Assembly (NCBI GenBank): GCA_900321895.1
Contig: ONYB01000083.1
Location: forward strand, 1 to 5,540
DNA length: 5,540 nucleotides
Direction: 5' to 3'
Origin: an uncultured Brachyspira sp.
GTDB taxonomy: Bacteria; Cyanobacteriota; Vampirovibrionia; Gastranaerophilales; Gastranaerophilaceae
Of this stretch, positions 1-3,303 are shown in pieces. Made by a program: the position numbers and the translations under genes. The notes beneath the pieces were generated by a model, which worked only from the letters and a program-made list of their open reading frames with translations, had not been told where the DNA came from and did no database searches. How positions within the stretch are numbered: the stretch's first letter is position 1; each line of letters opens with the position of its first letter.

Positions 1-1
1 A

Positions 2-220
2 CAGACTGGTAAGACGGTTAGCCCGAAACTTTATATAGCGTGCGGAATTTCCGGTGCGGTACAGCACACGATTGGGATGTCAGCTTCTGAAAAGATTATT
101 GCAATAAACTCGGACAAAAATGCCCCGATTTTTGAGATTGCAGACTACGGCTACGTCGGCGATGTCTTTGAGGTAGTTCTGCAGTTGGTGGAGTTGTTGA
201 GGCACGAAGGAACTTTTTAA
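2..220 (+). CDS. etfA: Electron transfer flavoprotein alpha subunit, C-terminal part (5' end outside window)
   Basis: The last 72 residues of an open frame that runs in from the left edge and ends at TAA 218-220. The fragment starts QTGKTVSPKLYIACGISGA, continues with QH and GM, and later reads INSDKNAPIFEIADYGYVGD. This is the FAD-binding domain of EtfA: the TGKxVxPxLYIAxGISGAxQH stretch contacts the flavin, and the IFexADyGxVGD segment is the family's C-terminal signature. EtfA pairs with EtfB in a soluble cytoplasmic heterodimer. It shuttles electrons from acyl-CoA or other dehydrogenases, and in anaerobes can take part in flavin-based bifurcation. The partner EtfB and any dehydrogenase would lie to the left, outside the window. 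No strong intrinsic terminator follows; the small palindrome over the stop codon lacks a T-tract. Family assignment is firm; the specific redox partner is unknown. Confidence 0.95.
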   Translation, partial: QTGKTVSPKLYIACGISGAVQHTIGMSASEKIIAINSDKNAPIFEIADYGYVGDVFEVVLQLVELLRHEGTF

Positions 221-224
221 GTTC
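210..224. repeat. Small palindrome over the etfA stop codon
   Basis: Six-base arms GAACTT and AAGTTC flank TTT, a perfect inverted repeat that includes the TAA stop of etfA. As RNA it would form a weak 6-bp AT-rich stem with a 3-nt loop. No T-run follows on the + strand, so it is at best a poor terminator or a 3'-end stabilising hairpin. Function is unknown. Confidence 0.4.
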
Positions 225-226
225 AT

Positions 227-250
227 GTCGCCTTATAGCCTTATCGCCTT
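227..250. repeat. Three-unit 8-bp tandem repeat
   Basis: Three adjacent octamers, GTCGCCTT, ATAGCCTT and ATCGCCTT, follow each other without a gap just downstream of etfA. Units one and two differ by three bases, and units two and three by one. The array is short and imperfect, is not coding in any recognised frame, and has no assigned role. It lies between etfA and the minus-strand gene remnant. Confidence 0.5.
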
Positions 251-310
251 TGCCACAAGAGATTATCGACACCGCCGACATGCACTCTAATCCCCTAAAC
301 AAACAGCCTG

Positions 311-403
311 ACCGCCGCTGCTGTCGCGGTAGCGGTAGTCGCCGTACCAGTTCGAGCGCGTAGTGTTGAAGACCCTGAGGTATGCGCGGCTGGAGCTGTT
401 CTC
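311..403 (-). other. Diversity-generating-retroelement-type variable region (VR), orphan
   Basis: In the frame of the fragment above, codons at 346-314 are 11 in a row of the form NNC: TAC, GGC, GAC, TAC, CGC, TAC, CGC, GAC, AGC, AGC, GGC. Further AAC, AGC, CGC and TAC codons occur between 400 and 350. Each can be derived from AAC by substituting only adenines. DGR mutagenesis acts on adenines of a template repeat rich in AAY codons, so this is its expected footprint. The segment is also visibly richer in G+C than its flanks. The position at the C-terminal end of a lectin-like fold matches known DGR targets. The template repeat, reverse transcriptase and accessory gene are absent from the window. 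Boundaries are approximate, because the template cannot be seen. Confidence 0.55.
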
Positions 404-516
404 CTCACCCGACCAAAGGTAGAAGTACGGAGTGAGTCCTAGAGATTTGGCGGTTGAAGAGTTGGAATCAAATTGAATATTGTCTTTATCTTGTTTTGCA
501 CCTATAGTAGGGTTAC

Positions 517-547
517 AAAAAAAAGGAACTGCTTTCGCAATTCCTTT
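517..547 (-). terminator. Intrinsic terminator of the tRNA-Val unit
   Basis: Read on the minus strand, 547-537 (AAAGGAATTGC) pairs with 532-522 (GCAGTTCCTTT) as an 11-bp stem with one T-G wobble. A GAAA tetraloop closes it, and five further T bases follow at 521-517. It starts five bases after the tRNA 3' end, so the tRNA is very probably transcribed alone. It also separates the tRNA from the gene remnant downstream. Confidence 0.9.
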
Positions 548-551
548 CATT

Positions 552-624
552 TGGGCGTTAGAAGACTCGAACTTCTGACCCTCTCCTTGTAAGGGAGACG
601 CTCTACCAACTGAGCTAAACGCCC
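552..624 (-). tRNA. tRNA-Val, anticodon UAC
   Basis: The minus strand folds into a complete cloverleaf. The 7-bp acceptor stem pairs GGGCGTT with AACGCCC. The D arm is GCTC/GAGC, the anticodon stem TCTCC/GGAGA with loop CTTACAA, and the T arm AGAAG/CTTCT with loop TTCGAGT. The anticodon UAC follows U33 and reads GUA and related valine codons. Position 73 is A. The CCA end is not encoded, since the bases after the discriminator are AAT, so a CCA-adding enzyme must supply it. A consensus promoter lies upstream and a strong terminator directly downstream. Confidence 0.97.
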
Positions 625-643
625 TTGCCCTTCGACATTTATA

Positions 644-671
644 ATCATATCAAAAAAAGATTTGATGTCAA
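644..671 (-). promoter_or_regulatory. Sigma-70-type promoter for tRNA-Val
   Basis: On the minus strand a perfect -35 hexamer TTGACA (671-666) and a -10 TATGAT (649-644) are separated by 16 bp. The predicted transcription start is about 12-14 bases before the tRNA 5' end at 624, as expected for a stable-RNA gene. A 6-bp inverted repeat ATCAAA/TTTGAT lies across the spacer and may be incidental. Confidence 0.8.
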
Positions 672-703
672 CTAGTTTTTTTAAGATGTGAAAAATTTTT
701 CTA

Positions 704-712
704 TGATATAAT
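704..712 (+). promoter_or_regulatory. Extended -10 promoter of rlmD, placing the transcript start at the ATG
   Basis: TGATATAAT fits the extended -10 pattern TGnTATAAT with a perfect TATAAT at 707-712. Seven bases on is the ATG of the methyltransferase gene at 719, so transcription would begin at or next to the start codon. No clear -35 hexamer is present, as extended -10 promoters often allow. An A5T5 tract lies just upstream at 691-700. Confidence 0.6.
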
Positions 713-718
713 AAATTT

Positions 719-2068
719 ATGCAGATAAACGATGAATTTGAAGTAAAAATAGAAAAACTTTCCAATCTCGGAACGGGTATTGCGAGGGTTGGGGGTATTG
801 TTATTTTTGTTGAGAACGCTTGCCCCGAAGATGTTTTAAAAATTAAGATTACGAAGGTTAACAAAAACTATGCAACGGCAAAGATTCTTGAAATCATTGA
901 GCCGTCTGAGCACAGGGTTGAACCTTTCTGTGCTATGCAAAAGGTTTGCGGGGCATGCCAGTTGCAGTTTATAGATTATGATTACCAACTGGAACTAAAA
1001 CGACAAATGGTTGAGGATGCAATGCATTCTATTGCACATCTGGATATTGAAGTTCCACAGGTTGTGCCTAGCCCTGAAAAAACGGCTTATCGGCACAAAA
1101 TTCAGTATCCGATTTCAAGAACAAAGGTTTCCAGAAGAATTCTTGCGGGATATTACAAGCCTCAGACGCATGAGATTGTGAACATTAAACACTGCCCTAT
1201 CCAGCCTGAAATTTGTGACGAAATTATTGAATTTATCAGGGAACGTTGTTTTGACTTCGGAATTTCCGGTTATATTGAAAAAAACGGAATCGGCGATTTA
1301 AGACATGTTGTTCTTCGGGTTTCTGCGGAAAACGGCAAGGTGCTAGTGACACTCGTTGTTAATTCTAAAAAGGTTTTTGACAGGTTGAAAGATTTTTGCG
1401 AGGCAATTTTTGATGAATTTGAAAAGGTTGTCGGGGTTTGTGTAAACTTCAACAGGAAACGCACAAACATTATTCTCGGCAACGAAACAGAATGCGTAGC
1501 AGGACAAGATTTTATTGAAGAAAAATTATTGGACAAAACCTTTAAAATTGGTGCAGAAACTTTCTTTCAGGTTAACCCGAAGAGTGCCGAAAACATCTTT
1601 TCTTATGTAAAAAATTACATAAAAGACAATTTTGAAAAACCGACGGTTTTGGATGCTTATGCAGGAATTGCAACTTTCGGAATTTGCACATCTGATGTTG
1701 CAGAGCATATCGTTTCTGTTGAGGAAAACAAGGAATCCGTCGCAAAGGCTCGAGAAGTTTTGAAGTTAAACAATATTCAAAATGTAGAACTCCACTGCAT
1801 GGATACGGCAAAATATTGCGAAAAGATTAAGCGGAAATTTGATGTAATAATTCTTGATCCGCCACGCAAAGGGTGTTCGCAAAAATCATTGGAAGAAGCA
1901 TTACGACTTTCTAAAGGCACAATTATCTATGTAAGTTGCAACCCTGCGACATTAGCGAGGGATTTAAAAATTTTAACAGAACACGGTGCAAAAGTTGAAA
2001 GTGTTCAACCGTTCGACATGTTTTGTCATACGTACCATGTGGAAAACGTTGCTATTGTAACTTTTTAG
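719..2068 (+). CDS. rlmD: 23S rRNA (uracil-C5)-methyltransferase, RlmD/TrmA family
   Basis: This 449-residue protein uses S-adenosylmethionine to methylate C5 of a uracil in RNA. In this subfamily the target is normally U1939 of 23S rRNA (RlmD), or U747 as well (RlmCD). Residues 1-60 are a TRAM RNA-binding domain (IEKLSNLGTGIARVGGIVIF). Cys71, Cys77, Cys80 and Cys159 have the spacing of the [4Fe-4S] ligands. The methyltransferase fold includes FFQVNPK (282-288), SAM motif LDAYAGIATFG (311-321), DPPRKG (380-385), the nucleophile loop SCNPATLARD with Cys407, and HVE with the expected general base Glu442. The set is complete and the length typical. ATG 719 is chosen because it begins exactly at the TRAM domain. 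There is no Shine-Dalgarno sequence before it, and a TATAAT ends seven bases upstream, so the mRNA may be leaderless. Exact target uracil cannot be read from sequence. The 3' end overlaps the convergent neighbour by 17 bp. Confidence 0.93.
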   Translation: MQINDEFEVKIEKLSNLGTGIARVGGIVIFVENACPEDVLKIKITKVNKNYATAKILEIIEPSEHRVEPFCAMQKVCGACQLQFIDYDYQLELKRQMVEDAMHSIAHLDIEVPQVVPSPEKTAYRHKIQYPISRTKVSRRILAGYYKPQTHEIVNIKHCPIQPEICDEIIEFIRERCFDFGISGYIEKNGIGDLRHVVLRVSAENGKVLVTLVVNSKKVFDRLKDFCEAIFDEFEKVVGVCVNFNRKRTNIILGNETECVAGQDFIEEKLLDKTFKIGAETFFQVNPKSAENIFSYVKNYIKDNFEKPTVLDAYAGIATFGICTSDVAEHIVSVEENKESVAKAREVLKLNNIQNVELHCMDTAKYCEKIKRKFDVIILDPPRKGCSQKSLEEALRLSKGTIIYVSCNPATLARDLKILTEHGAKVESVQPFDMFCHTYHVENVAIVTF

Positions 2069-3110
2069 CCTTTTTGACCTGTTTTGCTGTTTTTGCGGCT
2101 TCCTTTAGAGTTTTATCTGCCAAATCGCATTCTTCCTTCATTTTGTGCAAATTTGCAAATCCGAGCTCTTGAGGTAAGAAGTACGGTATTGGCAAGAAGT
2201 CGGAAATCTTTGCTCTCTGTTTCGGACTTCTTGAGGTTAGATTTTTTGCATGGACATAAGAATCAAGAATATATTTATTCAAAAATTCTTGTTGCATATC
2301 GTCCAATCCGTTCATTTTTTCGTCGAGCATTTTTTGAATTCGTGCGTATTTTTTGTCTAAACTTTTGTGACATCTGTGCTTGTAGTAAAAATCTTCTAAA
2401 TCTTTTAAGTCCTCAAGACCTTTTCCCATGATTTGAACTTCGGCAAGCTGTCCGCCCGGAAGCTCAATGGTTAAGTGGACGGCGGTGTAACCGTTAGGAA
2501 TAGCTTTTCCGCTTCTTAAAGGGTATTGTTTCATTGATTGGCAAGTTTCTTCAAATTTGTCTAAGGTTTTTGAAGAAACGTAACTGTCTTTTCTTGTCAA
2601 TCTGTAGTTTTCGATTTCTTTAACCTTGAAAATACCTTTCTTAACCATTACGCCAAGAACTCCAAAAGCTTTGTCAAAAGCGTCTTGAGAGGAATTGCCC
2701 ATCGTAATTCTTAAACCTATTGCATCACCGATGTTTTTGATTTTATCTTTGGATTTGCAACCCCTTGAAATACCTTTGTTCGCAAGACTGTCCGGACCTT
2801 TTGCTCTACCATGAATACCGAAAACAGGTCTTTGCGGATGTAATTTGTTTGCTGTTATGGATTCAAACTCTTTTTTAAATGTTGCTACCAACTTTTTTGT
2901 CATTGGCTCTAATTCGTCATGAATTTCATTTACAAGTTTCCAAGAAACTTCTTTTGTTCTTGTTTCTAAAACTTTTGCTCCCGAACCGAAACTTACGGTG
3001 TCCTTTTCTAAAGTATGTAAATACTTTGGAGAAATAATAGGACTATTATTTCTCGGTTGTTGATTTTGAAATGATTTTAATTGGAAATTTGGAGTGATTT
3101 GTATATTCAT
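2052..3110 (-). CDS. Stand-alone RelA/SpoT-domain nucleotide pyrophosphokinase (alarmone-synthetase-like)
   Basis: A 352-residue protein. Start ATG 3110-3108 is preferred over the in-frame ATG at 3152, because AGAGG lies seven bases before it and the upstream codons look non-coding. Residues 1-50 are polar and low in complexity, with DTVSFGS at 37-43. Residues 55-250 match the RelA/SpoT synthetase domain. The ATP-binding loop GRAKGPDSLANK has Arg102, Lys104, Ser108 and Lys112 in the RxKxxxSxxxK spacing. Then come Asp129 in GDAIGLRI (metal-binding Asp), NGYTAVH (Asn206, Tyr208, His212, the GTP-side Tyr motif) and Glu224 in AEVQI (catalytic Glu). All key residues are present, so activity is likely: pyrophosphate transfer from ATP to GDP/GTP, or to another acceptor as in toxic small alarmone synthetases. 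There is no HD hydrolase, TGS or ACT domain. The C-terminus (about 325-352) is a Lys/Ala-rich helix. No antitoxin-like gene is adjacent. It is probably cytoplasmic; no signal peptide or membrane segment is seen. Confidence 0.8.
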   Translation of the reverse strand: MNIQITPNFQLKSFQNQQPRNNSPIISPKYLHTLEKDTVSFGSGAKVLETRTKEVSWKLVNEIHDELEPMTKKLVATFKKEFESITANKLHPQRPVFGIHGRAKGPDSLANKGISRGCKSKDKIKNIGDAIGLRITMGNSSQDAFDKAFGVLGVMVKKGIFKVKEIENYRLTRKDSYVSSKTLDKFEETCQSMKQYPLRSGKAIPNGYTAVHLTIELPGGQLAEVQIMGKGLEDLKDLEDFYYKHRCHKSLDKKYARIQKMLDEKMNGLDDMQQEFLNKYILDSYVHAKNLTSRSPKQRAKISDFLPIPYFLPQELGFANLHKMKEECDLADKTLKEAAKTAKQVKKAKKLQ

Positions 3111-3117
3111 AATAAAA

Positions 3118-3122
3118 CCTCT
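3118..3122 (-). promoter_or_regulatory. Ribosome binding site deciding the RelA/SpoT-domain gene start
   Basis: AGAGG on the minus strand sits seven bases before ATG 3110. The alternative upstream ATG at 3152 has no comparable site, so this fixes the 352-residue start. Confidence 0.75.
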
Positions 3123-3157
3123 GAAACTATCGATATATATAAAGTTCGTCAATCAAA

Positions 3158-3181
3158 AATTTTACCTTTTTCGGTAAAATT
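3158..3181. promoter_or_regulatory. Perfect 9-bp inverted repeat in the divergent intergenic region, candidate operator
   Basis: Arms AATTTTACC (3158-3166) and GGTAAAATT (3173-3181) are perfect inverses with a 6-base spacer. The repeat lies 48 bases before the minus-strand start and about 120 bases before nifJ. The 15-bp half-site period is compatible with a dimeric regulator. As RNA it would be a weak hairpin. It does not match any operator consensus I can name. It is most likely to act on the minus-strand gene, whose promoter must be close by. Confidence 0.45.
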
Positions 3182-3237
3182 ATGCATTTTTCTTTACAAT
3201 AATTTACATAAAAGATTTCTTTGTCAATAAAACATGT

Positions 3238-3266
3238 TTGTATTATCATGTAATGGTATTTATAGT
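3238..3266 (+). promoter_or_regulatory. Candidate nifJ promoter
   Basis: TTGTAT (3238-3243) and TATAGT (3261-3266) are 17 bp apart and would start a transcript about 30 bases before the nifJ ATG, leaving room for the ribosome binding site. A second pair, TTGTCA (3221-3226) and TATCAT (3244-3249), also has a 17-bp spacer. Which one is used, or whether both are, cannot be decided from sequence. Confidence 0.45.
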
Positions 3267-3285
3267 ATTAAGTAATAGCATAAAC

Positions 3286-3293
3286 AAGGAGGT
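3286..3293 (+). promoter_or_regulatory. Strong Shine-Dalgarno site of nifJ
   Basis: AAGGAGGT is an eight-base match to the anti-Shine-Dalgarno sequence, ending ten bases before ATG 3304. It is the strongest such site in the window and fits a highly translated metabolic gene. Confidence 0.85.
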
Positions 3294-3303
3294 TAGGTAA
3301 ATT

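Larger units (their letters stand above)
287..550 (-). pseudogene. Orphan 3' fragment of a C-type-lectin-like protein gene with a DGR-like variable tail
   Basis: A minus-strand frame closes at TAG 289-287 and encodes a C-terminal domain. It contains STAKSLGLTPYFYLWSGEE, then a serine/arginine/tyrosine/aspartate-rich stretch, then a constant end reading AVCLGD. The layout (LWS, AY, a variable NW segment, G..AVC near the end) resembles C-type-lectin or FISUMP-like domains at the end of surface or prepilin-like proteins. The only ATG in frame, at 550, is three bases from the tRNA 3' end. The first dozen codons are the tRNA terminator hairpin itself, and there is no ribosome binding site. I therefore read this as a gene fragment with no native 5' part; the authentic sequence probably begins around 515. 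It could instead be a small expressed gene, but promoter and start evidence are lacking. The homology call is from pattern recognition only. Confidence 0.55.

Noticed and set aside
224..282. CATGTCG (224-230) and CGACATG (276-282) as possible ends of a small mobile element
   Set aside because: Seven-base match only, no target duplication and no transposase or extended terminal inverted repeat around it.
96..302. 68-codon minus-strand frame antisense to the end of etfA
   Set aside because: It overlaps the etfA 3' end and the tandem repeat, has no recognisable domain and no ribosome binding site.
649..666. ATCAAA/TTTGAT inverted repeat in the tRNA promoter spacer
   Set aside because: Only 6 bp of AT-rich symmetry in an AT-rich region; expected by chance and not worth a separate operator call.
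547..864. 105-codon minus-strand frame covering the tRNA, promoters and start of rlmD
   Set aside because: It translates through the tRNA cloverleaf and both promoters, so it is a chance frame.
2084..2431. 115-codon plus-strand frame antisense to the RelA/SpoT-domain gene
   Set aside because: It is the complement of a well-supported gene; its protein is leucine/phenylalanine-rich with no family signature.
3232..3251. ACATG/CATGT dyad in front of nifJ as an operator
   Set aside because: Five-base arms overlapping candidate promoter hexamers; too short to separate from background.
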